NCBI GenBank assembly: GCA_033297075.1
Contig: MU858100.1
Coordinates: forward strand, 124,001 to 188,000
Length of the DNA stretch: 64,000 bases
Reading direction: 5' to 3'
DNA from: Rhypophila decipiens
Taxonomy: Eukaryota; Ascomycota; Sordariomycetes; Sordariales; Naviculisporaceae
Part shown: positions 1 to 12,032 of the stretch, piece by piece
How the letters are laid out: each line of letters opens with the position of its first letter
Numbering within the stretch: the stretch's first letter is position 1
The notes under the pieces: generated by a model
Databases searched by the model: none
Told to the model about the DNA's origin: nothing
What the model saw: the letters and a program-made list of their open reading frames with translations, nothing else
Position numbers and translations under genes: made by a program

Positions 1-690
1 AAGAAAGTTATGGTATGAAAGGAAATCTAGAAGTTCGATTCCATTCCAGTCCAGTCTATTACTTTCCCACTTTCTATCTGTTCCCCTGCTTTGCCTACCA
101 ATATACTCTATCCGAGTGTAACAGGTTATGGTAATGGTGAAAACAAGAGAGACAAAAGGAAAGGGTACTATTCATAGAACCGACCACCGACTGGAGTAGA
201 GAGAAATATTGCTCCTGCTGCTGCTGCTGCTGACTGACTGACTGACTGAGGCTGCTTGCCATACGTATACTCGAGAAGAGAGTATAACTAGCCGCCGAAT
301 ATAATAGAAAATGAGGAAAATGCACCGAGTGAGTCCACTAAAGCAAATGTCGACCATGAAGGACATCGTAGTGTTGTTTGAGAAAGAAAATATAACGCAT
401 CCATCCATCCAGTCCATCAAGAAGAGAAAACCAATCCATCTAACACCAAATCCAGATTTTTAATTGCCCTTTTCAAGATCCATCCATACTTATTGCTCGT
501 ATGCATGTAAGTAGGTATGTATAGAATGGATGAGAAGATGTTGTACTGGTTGAATTGTAGTGCTTATGACATGTAGGGCTGGGCCAAAAAAGTAAAATGC
601 AAAACATCTGGCAGCGGAGTAGGCAAGGTCGTCGATATCTTTTTTTATCATTGTTTTGAGGGTGGGTTTGAGGTGGTGGAGAGACACCGT
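1..690. other. 3' flank of M1, simple repeats only
   Basis: No convincing gene. The stretch lies downstream of the minus-strand gene M1. It holds a CTG triplet run at about 215-232 that passes into an ACTG tetranucleotide run to about 248. Short open frames here are low-complexity. Confidence 0.6.
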
Positions 691-2075
691 TTAGATGCTT
701 CCGATATCATCGTAGTCGTTATCATGGCCACCAGCCTGGTGACTACCTGAGCCGTCTCCAAAGATTGGGTTGCCGTGGTAGGTGTCGTAGTCGGTGTTGG
801 GCATCCTCATTCCCCAATCATCCGGGAACTGAGCGGCCTGACGAGTACCATACGATCCCGAAGATCCGCCGCCAGGCAGGCCACCGGCCATCATGGAGGA
901 CAGGTTGACCTCCTGGCGAAAGTTGGTATTGTCTGCTGCTGCTGGCTGAGAGTGAGCAGGGGCTCTCTTGACAGCCCGATTGGCGGCCTTGTCCTTCGCA
1001 CTGATGCTGGCCAACGCCTCCTTCCTGAGTTGTGAGATAGCGCCGTCTTCATCGTCATCCCAAGCGCGCTCTCTAATAGGTCCAGGAGCCTGGAGGGCTG
1101 GGCGGAAGTCATAATCATTGCTACCTCCGTGAGCGGGGAGATAGTTGGGCTGGAAACTCCCAGTAGTTCCAGGAATAGGTTGCAGGGTCGCAGAGGAGTA
1201 AAGGGGATGGACCTGAGCGGGCATGGGTTCAGACGCAGTGTTGACATTGGTGTTGTCAGCCTCATCATCAGGCTCATGCTTGAAGTTCGTCTCCTCATCC
1301 AGCTCCATGTGACCCTCGCCATCCTCGTCGACCACATGAGGAGGGGGGAGTGTAGCTTGATCATCCCTGTCACTATCCTCTTCATTCTTGATTGCGGCCT
1401 TTCGGAATGTCTTCTTGGCCTTGGTAGGCGTGGCGAAACCCTCTCCGGAAGCAAAGTCCTCCGTCTTGGGCCTAGCATTACGCTTGCGAGGCTTCTTGAC
1501 GCCACTGGGGCTAGGGCCCAGCACATCGGCGATGAGTCCACCCTCTTCTCCGACCTGCGCTGCTGCCATGGGCGAGGCAGCCACGGGGGAGGGCACGGCA
1601 GCCCCCTTCTTGCCCCTGCCACCACCTCGGGGCGCACGGGGAGCAGGGGGGGCGCCTTGAGTAGCAGTGTCGTTCATGCCCAGTTTACGCTTGATCTGGC
1701 CAAAGCGGACCTATCAAATAGGCATGTTAGCTCGGATCATGAGGTTTTTGAGCACTGGAAGAGAGGCGTTTGGGTATGCAAATAAAGGCGTGGACCAGTG
1801 ACCAACTATGACCCCTAACAAAGGCATGATATCCCTTGATTAAGGAGGAATCATGCGTGGTAACAGAAAATACAACGTCTCATACGTACCTTTGCGGTCT
1901 CGGCATTCTTGAAGCCATTGGCGACGGCAACCTGCTCCCAATCGATGTCGGGTTTGGACCGCATGTACTGGATCAGGGTAAAGAACAGATAGGCCTCGGC
2001 AGGGCTAGGCTGCGGCTTGTCATTGTTCGACCCATCATTGGGCGAGTCGGGAGCATCCTTTGCGCGGGGAGCCAT
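691..2075 (-). CDS. M1: Myb/SANT-like domain protein with basic and acidic tail
   Basis: Two exons, 2075-1890 and 1710-691, give a protein of 401 aa. The intron is a phase-0 GT-AG of 179 nt. Residues about 24-72 look like a Myb/SANT-type helix-turn-helix: a hydrophobic first helix (AYLFFTLIQYM), the core 'DIDWEQVA', then a basic last helix (KVRFGQIKRKLG) that begins at the intron. The rest is disordered: a Gly/Arg/Lys stretch (GGGRGKKG), a KKPRKRNARPK basic block that could be an NLS or DNA contact, acidic runs, and a Gly/Asp-rich C-terminus. A chromatin or transcription role is inferred from the fold and tail only; no target is visible. It is one of seven related loci in 24 kb. Confidence 0.72.
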
Positions 2076-4420
2076 GGTGATGCCGCTTCGGGGTCGTGAA
2101 GAGAGGGCTTTGTGTTTTCACTGGACCCAGGGTCTCTGAGGTTAGCTGGATACAACAGAGTGTGGCGGTTTGGCGATGATGCATGGAAGACGATCGACGA
2201 TCGACGATGATGATGACGCCGACGATGATGAGAGTGATGAACTCTTATGGGTAATGAGGAGGTAGATCACACTGTATGGTGGTAAAGGGCGAAGGGGAAC
2301 TGAAGGAAAGGCTGTTGTGGCTGGGTGGATGGTAGGAGTGAGAGCGTGTCATTTGATGAGAAGCTTAAATACACAAGGCTACCTTCTCATAGGCAGCTGT
2401 GCCAGACTTGAGAGGATGAGTGATGAGATGTAAGGCGTCAGGGTCAGGGGTCAGGGGTCTGGGGTCTGGGCGCGAGGACGGGCTATGAGAAAATGACTTA
2501 CCTGTTTGCTGAAGGATGTGTCGGGAGTGAGAGTGTTGTAGGAGGGAGAAATGAAATTCGAGTCCTGACTGGAAGAATTTATACGCCTTAACGGCTTGTG
2601 GTCTGGTCGTCTGATGTGTGGTGAGTGAATATCAGATGAAATTCCCCGGTAGCTCCTGCTGCCTTGAACTCGGGATAGCTGCGGAGTCCTGCTAAAGCCG
2701 TTCGATATCGTCAGAGCCTCTCGCTCGTTCCTTCCTATTCTGCTAACCAGTCAGCTGACCAGTCATCAGATGCCAAAGAGGATGGATGTATACAATGCCT
2801 AGAAGGTGAGTATTTGCAAGGAACTGTCTTTCCTTCTGTTAGCTCTCCATCCTTGATAGTCATTTGTCAAGAAGGAAGGTGGATTCCCCCGCTCACATCT
2901 CCAGATGATGCTACGCGAGTCCCTTGAAGGCTTCCAGCCGACCTAGATCTCAGATTAAATCAGATGAGGAAGGGGATACCAACCCTGCATCAGGCACACC
3001 TTCTAGTCGCCAGCTTGCAGGCCGTTCTCGGCCCGGTCCGGTCCGTGGACCTGTATAGACGATAGCCCAAGAAGTGGATGCGGCAAACTGTTTCGGTATC
3101 TGACAAGCGTGACGAGATACAAGAGTCTAGAATGTTAATGTCGTCGGATCGCGCTCATCGCAACCTAGGTCTTGAAGTTTGAATTGGAGGGAGGACAAAA
3201 GCTGCCAACCGTGGATCACTATGGTAGTGGGGTGTGAAGTTAATACACCAACCATCACGATCACCGACACCTGTATCAATTGAAGAACATCAAGGCTGGG
3301 TAACAATCTCCGTAAGGCTCTCGAGCAAACATACTCAAAAGGTGACGGGCTACTCTCGAGGGCCAAGTGGTGAGTTGCGCCTAGACTGGCTGTTCGACTC
3401 GAAAATGACTTACCGTTTGCCAAATCCCTTGCATACAATGCGTGTTTGTATCCAATGAAATGCATGATCAAGGTTCCCACAGGCGGTAGGCTGAGAAAAC
3501 TCGACCCTCCAATGGAGGCGGAAGAAAAGCCAGTGGCGCTGTTTGACTGTGTTTGCTATTGTTTGCCCAAGCCAGTGGCTTCGATCGACAAATGCGTGCT
3601 TGACAGCCGGCGGAGTAGGACTAGGCGGCGGGGTGCGATGGACGGAAGCAATGAGAAAGAGATGGAGATGAGGAAAGGGCAAGAAAAAGACACGTGGGTG
3701 GCCAGCCTGACAGTCGAGCAAGAGAGTAGGGCCTAGGCTACAATAATCAAAGACAATCGAATTGGGCCCGACATAAATTCAACGACAGCACGGCGAGGCT
3801 TGGGCATCCTATTGAAATCAAAATGGTCGGTCATGTCGTCGTGATTGATGTTTAAAAGCAACTGAAACACAAATGATATGGGTATAATACAGAACAAAAC
3901 TGCTCCAAGAGGGCAGTAATGCTGGAAGCAAGTGAAAGAAAGGTACCTAGACAAGAGAGGTGAGAGTACCTGTAGATGATAGGTGTAGCCCCAAGTTCCT
4001 CACCACACTAACTCCAAAGACCCAGCCCAAAAGAAAAGTAAAACTTGTAATGTCTCCTCGAGTCACAGCAAAATGCGCTGGTGTACTGCTGAATCGCAGA
4101 CAGGTGTATCTTCCAACCCAGTAGCCCGACAAGGAAGTGGCTAGGCCTTGCTGTATCATTCTGAAGCAAACACATCGCAAAGAGAAAGGAAAAGCCCAAG
4201 GAACAAAGCCTCAGTCTAGTCGTCCACCCACACAGATAAATATCTTTTTGAAAAAGGAAAACAATAGAAGAATGAAAATCAAGACAAGTTCGAGACCGAG
4301 ATGGACTGAAAGAGAGCCACATGCTCAATGGCGACACAAATGCCAAACAGTCTCAACGCAATAGACTAAGGACATGTGGAAGAAGACGCCAGGAAGAGAG
4401 CAAGTAGACGCCATGGATCC
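2076..4420. other. intergenic, no gene seen
   Basis: This is the upstream region of M1 together with the downstream flank of M2. A GTAAGT donor-like site near 2500 (minus strand) could belong to a 5' UTR intron of M1. The remaining open frames are short and lack domain-like composition. Confidence 0.45.
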
Positions 4421-4570
4421 TCTCAGCAGTGGCCTGGCCGCTGACGATCCCGGCATCGACACCGGTGTTATTATCCAGTCGTCTTGTGTTTGAAGATACC
4501 TCCATAGATGCGAATCCAGCAGTGCTCCATCAGAGCGGAATGCGCCCGATGTGTCCTTGACATGTTGGTC
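4421..4570. repeat. tandem duplicate of the 3' end of M2
   Basis: This segment aligns without visible gaps, at a constant offset of 230 bases, with 4651-4800, the end of the M2 coding region. A shared block is GCTCCATCAGAGCGGA at 4524-4539 and 4754-4769. In the copy the M2 reading frame has diverged and lost its stop position, so it is a non-coding remnant of a partial tandem duplication. Confidence 0.75.
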
Positions 4571-4652
4571 TGGGTGATGAATGGGGCTCTTGTTGAAGGC
4601 ATGGCATCGAAGAGCTGCCTCAACAAGCGGCGCGTCTTCAGCCGGCACTGTC

Positions 4653-5548
4653 TTAGCAATGGCCTGGCCGTTGATAATGCTGGCCCTCGACGCCGGTAGT
4701 ATTATCCCACTCTTCGTGTTTGACCATGGCTCCGTGGATCTGACTGCGACCTTGCTCCATCAGAGCGGAGTGCATACCCAGGGCATCCTCGACGTGGTTG
4801 TTGAAACCAGCTGACGCGTAGCTGGTCATGTCGTACTCGGCAGCGAAGTTGCTGAACTGCCACTCGTCGATTTGTTCCTGATGAGCCGGTGTGCCTGTAC
4901 CGTTGAAGTCAAAAGGCGTGGTCCCCACTGCGGCTTGAACCTCATTGCCGACCGGGCTCGGAGAGTAGCCATGTGGGGTGGCGAGGTGGTCCGAGTCGCT
5001 GCAGGGTGTCAGAAGCCGCATGTGGACGCGGGCCTGGTGGTGGGCGCCGGTGGAAGGCGCCGTCGTAGAGCGGGAAGGCTCGATGAACATCGGGTCTTCT
5101 CCGAACGAGGGCACAGAAGACGCCCGGAGGCTGTCGCCACCGCCATCAAGATTGGGGCTTTCGGACCCTTCCTCCGACTTGATGGGCTTCTCGACCTTTT
5201 TCTTGCTGACACGATTGGCTCGAGCCGTAGGTGTAGCCCGATTGCGGCGTTGGTTGGGCTCGTGGCCGAGCATCGAGGATCTGAATCGTGAATAGCGCAT
5301 CCGGGCAGCATGGCCATTGCTGATGGGCTTCGGGAGAATAGGGTCACTGGCCACCTTGTTCCAGTCGATCTGGTCGGAAGCGTTAGTCTACTCTTTGCTA
5401 TTCACGATTTGATTCAGGCAGCATGAATAGCAGGTGACGCCTGATGATTTGATTTGATTAAAAGAACTTCAAAACTCACATCCTTGAGGTCTTTCTGCCT
5501 CAGAATAGCGAAGAGGAATTTGGTCATATCATTGTCCGTGGCAGGCAT
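4653..5548 (-). CDS. M2: Myb/SANT-like domain protein
   Basis: Exons 5548-5480 and 5369-4653 are joined at a phase-0 intron of 110 nt. The protein has 23 residues from exon 1 and about 238 from exon 2. The N-terminus is the helix-turn-helix: 'TKFLFAILRQKDLKD', then 'IDWNKVA' directly after the intron, then a basic last helix (AARMRYSRFRSSMLG). A lysine-rich stretch (KKKVEKPIKSEE) and a long disordered Ser/Pro/Asp tail follow. The W and VA positions match M1 and M5. An exon 2 start by itself would need a GTG codon and would lack helix 1, so the upstream ATG at 5548 is preferred. Its 3' end is partly duplicated downstream. Confidence 0.7.
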
Positions 5549-7916
5549 CGTGGCGGTGGTTGTCCTTGACCGGGTTGACTTGCTCAGCAGGTATGAAGAC
5601 TCGAGAAGATGAGATGGGCGAGCGGCCGATGTGCGAAATGGACGGCGGTTCGGTCGGATTCGGTCGGTCGGAGGATTGGGTGGACGAGAAGTCGAGGAGT
5701 CGAAAGCCAGCCGACTAGACTTGACCAGCGAGAGCAGAGAGAGGAGAGAAGAAACTATGGGATGCTGGGTTAATATGAGCTGAGAGCAGAAGGAGGGGTG
5801 GGGGAAGAAAAACGATGGGGCGTGCAGTGGGAAACGGCGTTTACGGTGAAATGGAAGAGAGGCGCTTCAACGTATTCCGTTGATAGGTCGTAGTGCGCAG
5901 TGACTCACTAGGTAGCAGGAAGGGTGCGTATATATCAGTGAGGCTGGCCCGGCATATGGAATTTCTACGTCCGTTCCACTCTACAACGGTCCAAACAATT
6001 AACCAAGCTGTCTGGCCGGGGACGACGATGACGACAATGGAGGACGCACTCGACCGTCAAGAGAATGTTCAGGTTAATCGTCACAACCAAGAGCCTCCAG
6101 AGGGACCGAGAAGAGATTACAAGAATATTTTATTTGGGGGGACAGCAAATCCTATATAACGCCACGACCGAACCAACTGAGAGCGAGCCGCTGTTCGGCT
6201 ATGTCTGGGTATACCCATCTGGTTGGCTCCGTACAGTGCAGTTGTACACATCCATCGGTATCCATGGAGATGCCCCTTGCCCAGGTCAGTCAGTAGTGTG
6301 TCGCAGCTACGGCACATAGATTACACTCAGTGATACGCTGCCGTGGAAACGGCTGCCTGAGAGTCTACAAAGGCAACAAAGCTCGCCAGGGGGGTGGCGG
6401 TGAGGGGAGAGGAGTCCAAGCAAAGAGCTCAACAGCAGGAAAAGGAGGGATGGAGACCCGGAAGGATGATACAGTGGTTCGGCAGCCTCCAATAGTTCCA
6501 AGAACCAAGGGGGAGAACGATCCAGTTGTCCCGCCAAACGGACCGCTTTGTTTGCTTCGTTGCGGACACAAACACCCGAATCAGCATGGATGCGCAAGCA
6601 GGTGGGCGGAATCTAGATCAGCGAACCAGGGTGTGTGAGATGTTATAAGCCCGAAATACCTCGATGTTGCGAGCCTCCTAGGCTGTCCTGGCAGAGGACA
6701 AGACTCGTCATGGATCTGCATGTCTTACTAGCCGGGGGCGAAACCACTTTACGCGGTCGCGAACGGGAAAGCGCGCGACGCCGCGTCGACAGGTGATGCC
6801 CGAATCCACCCATCACAGCATCTACAGTTGGGCCCATCCTGGCACCTCCCATGTCGGGGAGTCAATTCAGGGACAAGCGTGAACCAGTGTGATACGGTCG
6901 CTACAGAGTGTGAGTCACAAGATTGACAAGAGACAGGGAATAAAAAAAGAATGTGGGTGGTTGGGTGGTGTCGGGCAAGAAGAAAAAAATTCAATTGGCG
7001 ATAAGCGGCACTTTGGAGCTGGTTCCCTGAGATTCGAAATAGTGTCCCCACGATGCACGGCATGGGCTGTGTTGGACGGCAGGCGGGATACATGTGGAAT
7101 ACCAATCATGAAATTGCCTGCAACTTTGTCCCAACAGAAGTGAACTTGCAGCAGGCTCGAGGTCGAGTCGAGGAAAGGTAGCAGCATGTACCCCTCTGCT
7201 CCACCCCACCTTTGGGAAGTGCTTGCAGCCTTTGGTGGGAAGAAAAACCCGGACAACACCTGTCGAAAACTGCCTGCCCTCAAACCGTGTTTTGTTCTCA
7301 ATTTGAGAGACCAATTGAACAAATTGCAAAGGAAAATTTTGTCAGAAATGGGAAGTTAAATCGTCACTCTGAACACATCTAGTTCTCGGTTCTCTTTGAC
7401 AAAATTCTTGTTGGGAGCTGGCAGCCCGGATGAGACGCAAAAAAAGGAGGAGGTTGGATGGAAGTCGGTCCGCACGCGCGTCGCAATCGGCACTGTGTGA
7501 CAGGTTGCGCGACCATTACGCCAAGTCACTTGATCTGGGTGGATACTTCACTTAACACCCCTGCTCAGGAAAGGGGGAAGAGCAGACATCCGTATCCGTA
7601 ACTGCGCTCCCTTCCGTTTCCTGCCAGGCAACCAGGCAACTGGCGCCTCAGGCAGCAACAACGGCGCTTGGACTCTCTTCCCCGCCAAGGGTCTGAGCAA
7701 GGGCCCACTCACACATGTTTCCCCGGGCATCGGTTGAATTCTGTGGCCGCTTGTGGATGCGCCGGTCGGTGGCCAGCAACCGTTCTGAAAGATTGGCGGT
7801 TGACACTGTTTTTGTTCCTTAGCAAACGTTAGCAATTTTCATCCAGCCTTTACCCACTTCTTATTGATATAACCACCGTTGTCGCAACCATCTACAAACA
7901 CATTCGCCCGTTCAAC
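5549..7916. other. divergent promoter region between M2 and M3, no gene seen
   Basis: About 2.4 kb between a minus-strand and a plus-strand gene. Open frames are short and overlap on both strands. No variable-exon-like ATG-Trp-donor pattern was found upstream of M3. Confidence 0.45.
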
Positions 7917-9222
7917 ATGAACAAGAATTGGAACGACCGAGCTGATAAAGACTTATTCTTTACCATACTCAATGTCAAGAACATTGGCGTAATCAGTGGT
8001 TCGGAATGGACAACGATTGGTAACACGATGCGAAGCATGGGCTATGGCTTCACAAATGAAGGATGTCGGTAAGTGCTGTTTGGTATCTGTTATTGCTAGT
8101 TCTGCAGTCGCCCATCTAATTGTTGTTACAACTATTCTCGTATAACAAACATCCCTTTATATCTCTGGCCCTTCCCTTCCCTTTCAAACCCTATGTTCTT
8201 CAATTGCTCGCGATTGGCTGAATCTGATCCACCGCTCGACCAACGCTTTCAATACGTTGTGCTCGCTGGCTGTCTGTCTTTTGTCCTGCGTGCATCTCGA
8301 AAGCCAGCTGAAGCCAAGGCTCGAGCATCGTGTTCTTTGTGATTTTCTTTACTTTGTATACTTTGTATCGGTCATGGTCTCTAGGATCATCGTGACATGA
8401 TCGGGGTGGCTATGCGATGGTCAGGCAAGGCCACGCTCGGCTTTTGTATCCCGAATTCTCTTTTGATCATTCCTCCGTGCAGGTGTTGCTGTTCTGAATG
8501 GGGTGTGTTCTTCCTGATATCAAGTGACATCAGCGCATCCGTCACCTAGGAACTACCCCGGCGGTCAAATAGACTCACCTCTTCGGCTGAGCTTCCCAAA
8601 TGGACATGTGTTTGTTGGCCAGTCACTTACTGTATACATCGCCATCAGCCAACACTTTCAGGGCCTGCGTCGAGCTCAAGCCAAGTCGGAGACCACTCCC
8701 AATCCCACTCTTCCAGTCGACGGTACTAGGAAAGCGGATCCGACTCAAAATCCCATCACCAGGCGCCCGGGACCTGGCCGAGGGCGACCTAAAAAGTCAG
8801 CGTCGAGTCTGGATGGTTCTCAATCTGGTGCTGAACCCGCATCCGCGGGTCCTCCCGGCTCAGGCAACGCAGTTGCTACTGGCGTCCCGACGATTCCTGG
8901 CGCATCTCCGGTTGAAATACATCCTCAGTACTCGAATGGGGCCGTTGCGCCCGTGAGACCCGTTATGCCGGGCCTCCAAATCGACCAAAAGCTAAGCCAG
9001 CCGCCGCCTACTGACCCGGTCCTCCCTCCCACTGCCGAGCAGACGCCGTTGTCCGATGAACTTGCCGTAGATCCGAGCCTCGAGGATTCTGACGAACAGG
9101 TCGCGAAACGGCCGCGGCTGGATGACTCCCAGAGTGCCTCACTTGACACGGACGAAGCAATGTTGAGTGCCCTCGCTGCTCATAACAGCGGAACATCTGT
9201 CGACAACTTTGGTGTCGAGTAA
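7917..9222 (+). CDS. M3: two-exon Myb/SANT-like protein with AT-hook
   Basis: Exon 1 is 7917-8068 and exon 2 is 8649-9222, giving 241 aa. The junction is phase 2 (CG|C = Arg). Exon 1 starts at an ATG after CAAC and encodes helix 1 (NWNDRADKDLFFTIL) and helix 2 ending in 'MGYGFTNEGC'. Exon 2 supplies the last helix, 'QHFQGLRRAQAK', then an AT-hook-like GRGRPKK and a long Pro/Ser/acidic tail. The 580-nt intron is long for this genome. Architecture and junction are the same as in the neighbouring M4 array, but with a single first exon. The stop codon lies inside a perfect donor-like GTAAGT, so a further 3' exon is possible. Confidence 0.75.
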
Positions 9223-9986
9223 GTAATCTCGACGGCCCCCGATACACCGTTCTGGGTCAAATCGTCCCTTGCTAATTCCCTGTCGAGATTTAATTATGGT
9301 GAGACGTGAAGGTTGGTGACATAAGCCGGTTTCGTGCTTCATTTGGCGTTCTCGTCGGAGTATATACATGGCTGTCGTTATTCTTTTCCTCGCAGTCGTC
9401 TTCTTCAATTTCAAGGTCTTGTCTGTGTTGGCTTTGAGTTTGACTACCCTGGTAGTGTTGGGTTCCTTGATCTGGGGTCCGGAGTTTCGGATTCGCTGAT
9501 GGATGAAAGAGCAATCTCGTTCCTGGGCTTGGTCGTTTATGAGAGAATTGATATGTTTGAAGTCGCTGGTTGTATGAGGCTGTTTTGACGTGGTTTGTTT
9601 GCCCATGTCCACGGTCGGGTTACTGGAGGGGTGTGATACCGAAATTGATGAAAGATAACGGGAGTCCCCGTTCAAAAGATCACTGGTACCGCGGTACATG
9701 TAGCCAGCGTTCTGCCATACCCTCCCCCACAGCAGTAAAAATATCAGACTGATAGCGTTGCTGGGCCGAGGCATTACGTGCGCTCGCAGTGTTTGCCGTA
9801 CAGTCTCTGTTTGCACTTGTCCTGCCAGTCGAGCCCCAGCAATCCCAACACGCTCTTCCCCGAACAACCTCTCGCACCGCATCGCATCCCGCACGACCGC
9901 AGCAAGGTACCTTGAAGACTATCTTCACGATCGATTCCGTCTATTGTCAAACCCACCGCCTACTGAAGGGACAATCAATCACAACA
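9223..9986. other. region between M3 and the M4 array
   Basis: This is the 3' flank of M3 and the presumed promoter and leader of first exon A. I found no ORF with the variable-exon pattern here and no other gene. Confidence 0.45.
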
Positions 9987-10153
9987 ATGTGTGCCGCAAA
10001 GGAGTCGAAGTGGTGCGAGGCGGCCCATTCCGCTCTCTGTGGTGCCCTTACCAACGCTCTGGCCGAGGCTGGCAGCACCCCGGCCAAGCATAAGGATTCC
10101 ATTCTGGAGTTTATGGAGAGCAAGGGTCAGGTCTTCACGTGGGAGGGCATTCG
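9987..10153 (+). CDS. M4 variable first exon A
   Basis: It starts with ATG after CACAACA and encodes 55 residues plus two bases (CG). Core features are 'SKWCEAAHSAL' for helix 1 and 'ILEFMESKG' for helix 2, then 'TWEGI' before the donor GTACGTAG. Joined to the constant exon it ends in Arg and gives 143 aa. The intron to the constant exon would be 2380 nt. Unspliced, the frame stops within nine codons, which would leave a half domain. It is the longest and most divergent of the set. Confidence 0.66.
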
Positions 10154-10319
10154 GTACGTAGTCAAAAATTTGGCCTAGTGGTCTCTCTGTTTATTTCCTC
10201 GTTCACCACCAAAATATTTTTCTTGTTCAACATCTTCCAACCACGATTTTCTCTACACGTTCTCCGTTCGAATAAACCTCATCGATCACCGCTTGAAATT
10301 TCCTTCACAATCGTCAAAG

Positions 10320-10468
10320 ATGCCCAAGTGGAACCCGGAGACGGAGCGAGACCTGCTCTTGGCCTTGTACACAGCAGTGCAATCGCACATCGACAAGGAA
10401 GTACAGACTGCCATCATCACAAAGATGAAGGACAGAGGCCACGAGGATGTCAACTGGGATCTTCTCAG
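10320..10468 (+). CDS. M4 variable first exon B
   Basis: It begins 'MPKWNPETERDLLLALY' and ends 'VNWDLL' plus AG before the donor GTATGA. The constant exon completes Arg, giving a 137-aa isoform. Its closest relative is the adjacent exon C: both start MPKW and share the 'RGH' turn with a Trp three or four residues later. This points to a recent local duplication. Confidence 0.7.
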
Positions 10469-10822
10469 GTATGAAATTCCCTTTGTCTGAAGATTTCTGT
10501 CAGTTTCTACGCTGTTTTGCGTGCTGCGGTGTGCACTGAGCGTGCATGTACCGGTATGCGCTGCCAAAAGCAACTGGTCTTCCCCTCTCCTCCTCCTGTC
10601 GATCCTCAGCCTCAAAAAGGTGCCTACCAAATTTTCGCACCTTGAGATCAGACAAGTGCTCCTCAAAAGCTTTCCCCTCCACCCTTCCCCCAGTTCGACA
10701 GACAGCGAGCTCGCAGCGAACCCCCACCATCAATATCAAGCACACACAAAAGAAATACTTCGTTTCTCGGCCCAAATCGCAATCCTCCTCATTTCTTCTC
10801 TACTTTCCACCGACCAGCAAAC

Positions 10823-10962
10823 ATGCCTAAGTGGGAGGAGATTCGCGACGACCTCTTTGAGGCTATCATGGCCGTACAACCTGCTCTTGGCAAAGAACAG
10901 CAGGAACAGGTTGTCGTCTTCATGCAGTCGCGGGGCCATAATATGGTCTGGAACGCCATTAG
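10823..10962 (+). CDS. M4 variable first exon C
   Basis: It begins 'MPKWEEIRDDLFEAIMAV' and ends 'VWNAI' plus AG before the donor GTACGTAA. The predicted isoform is 134 aa, the shortest of the seven. A possible acceptor (CAG) six bases before the ATG is out of frame with the other donors: joining exon A to it reaches a stop after a few codons. That supports use as a first exon. Confidence 0.7.
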
Positions 10963-11198
10963 GTACGTAACTGCTCGTACCTGCCAGTGCAGGACGTGAA
11001 TACTCTCTGTCCAGATACGATTACCTCATTCCTCAAAGCTCTTCTCATATTCTCTCACGACACTTCTTCCTGTTCTCCAAAAATTTCCTCTGCCCTCGAC
11101 CCTCCATACTCGGCAGCGACTTCAACGCAATCTCAAAAGCTACAAACAGTCCAAGCAGTTTCGTTATCCAAGACGGCCACCAGAACAAGCTGGAAATC

Positions 11199-11356
11199 AT
11201 GTCTTTGGGTAGCAAGCAGCATGTATGGACTACAGAGGCATACAAAGATGTCCTCATGGCTCTGAACAACCACTTTTGCCCCAATGCCGCCGATTGCCGA
11301 GCCATAATCGGTGAGCTGAGGAGCAAAGGGTGGTCTTACAGCGATAACGCGTTGTT
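11199..11356 (+). CDS. M4 variable first exon D
   Basis: It encodes an 'HVWTTEAYKDVLMAL' first helix and an 'IIGELRSKGWSYSDNAL' second segment, ending in TT before the donor GTAAGC. The constant exon completes Leu, giving a 140-aa isoform. It pairs with the neighbouring exon E in the Leu-Leu end and in the 'W-T' start of helix 1. Confidence 0.7.
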
Positions 11357-11478
11357 GTAAGCTTCGAGTTCTCTCCTTCACCTTTCTGCCTCTGTCCATT
11401 GGCATCTTCAACAAGTTTCTCCACTTCAAACATCATCTACCTTTCACATCGTGCCTCATCATCTCACCAGTGGTCAAA

Positions 11479-11630
11479 ATGAGCGGTGGCCGCGTCCTAC
11501 AAAAGTGGACTGCCGAGGTCCACGAAGCCATTCTGATGGAGGCTGCGGATCATGTTCCGAATAGCGACTGGAAAGCGATCGTGGAGAGATTGCAGAAGAA
11601 CGGCTTTACCTTTACTCTGAGTGCCCTGTT
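11479..11630 (+). CDS. M4 variable first exon E
   Basis: It encodes 'LQKWTAEVHEAILMEA', then 'DWKAIVERLQKNGFTFTLSAL', ending in TT before the donor GTATGT. The constant exon completes Leu, giving a 138-aa isoform. Only 122 bases separate it from the donor of exon D, so its promoter would overlap the intron of D. Confidence 0.7.
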
Positions 11631-11886
11631 GTATGTTTCCCTCGATGGCTGTTCGTTCGGATGGCAGAGTCATCCCGTACGGGCTTTCTGGCTCGCTTCT
11701 GATTCCCTTCCCTCTGCCTTCCCGAGCACAGTCACCTGTTTGCCCCCCACCAACTATATATTTTCAAGCTCTTGTCGACTTCCCTCTCTCCTTTCTCTTT
11801 CTTCCACACTCCTCGTCGGCCAAGCAAGCGCAATAGCTCTCCACTCGAGCAGACATCAATTTTGCACTCAATCACCTCACTTGAAC

Positions 11887-12032
11887 ATGGCACCTACGAA
11901 CTGGGATCACGACGCACACCTGGCATTACTGCAGGCAGTCATGTCCAAAGCCCCACCAACCCAATCAGAATGGGACCAGATTCTGGAGGAAGTAGGCCGG
12001 AAAGGCTACGTTTACACCTCTGGGGCTGCGAT
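11887..12032 (+). CDS. M4 variable first exon F
   Basis: It encodes 'NWDHDAHLALLQAVM', then 'EWDQILEEVGRKGYVYTSGAA', ending in AT before the donor GTGAGA. The constant exon completes Met, giving a 136-aa isoform. A TATATATTTT element at 11755-11764 and a C/T-rich tract precede the ATG, consistent with its own promoter. Confidence 0.7.

Noticed and set aside
8188..8343. ATG frame inside the M3 intron, tested as an extra variable exon
   Set aside because: It lacks the early Trp, the helix pattern and a phase-2 donor at the expected place.
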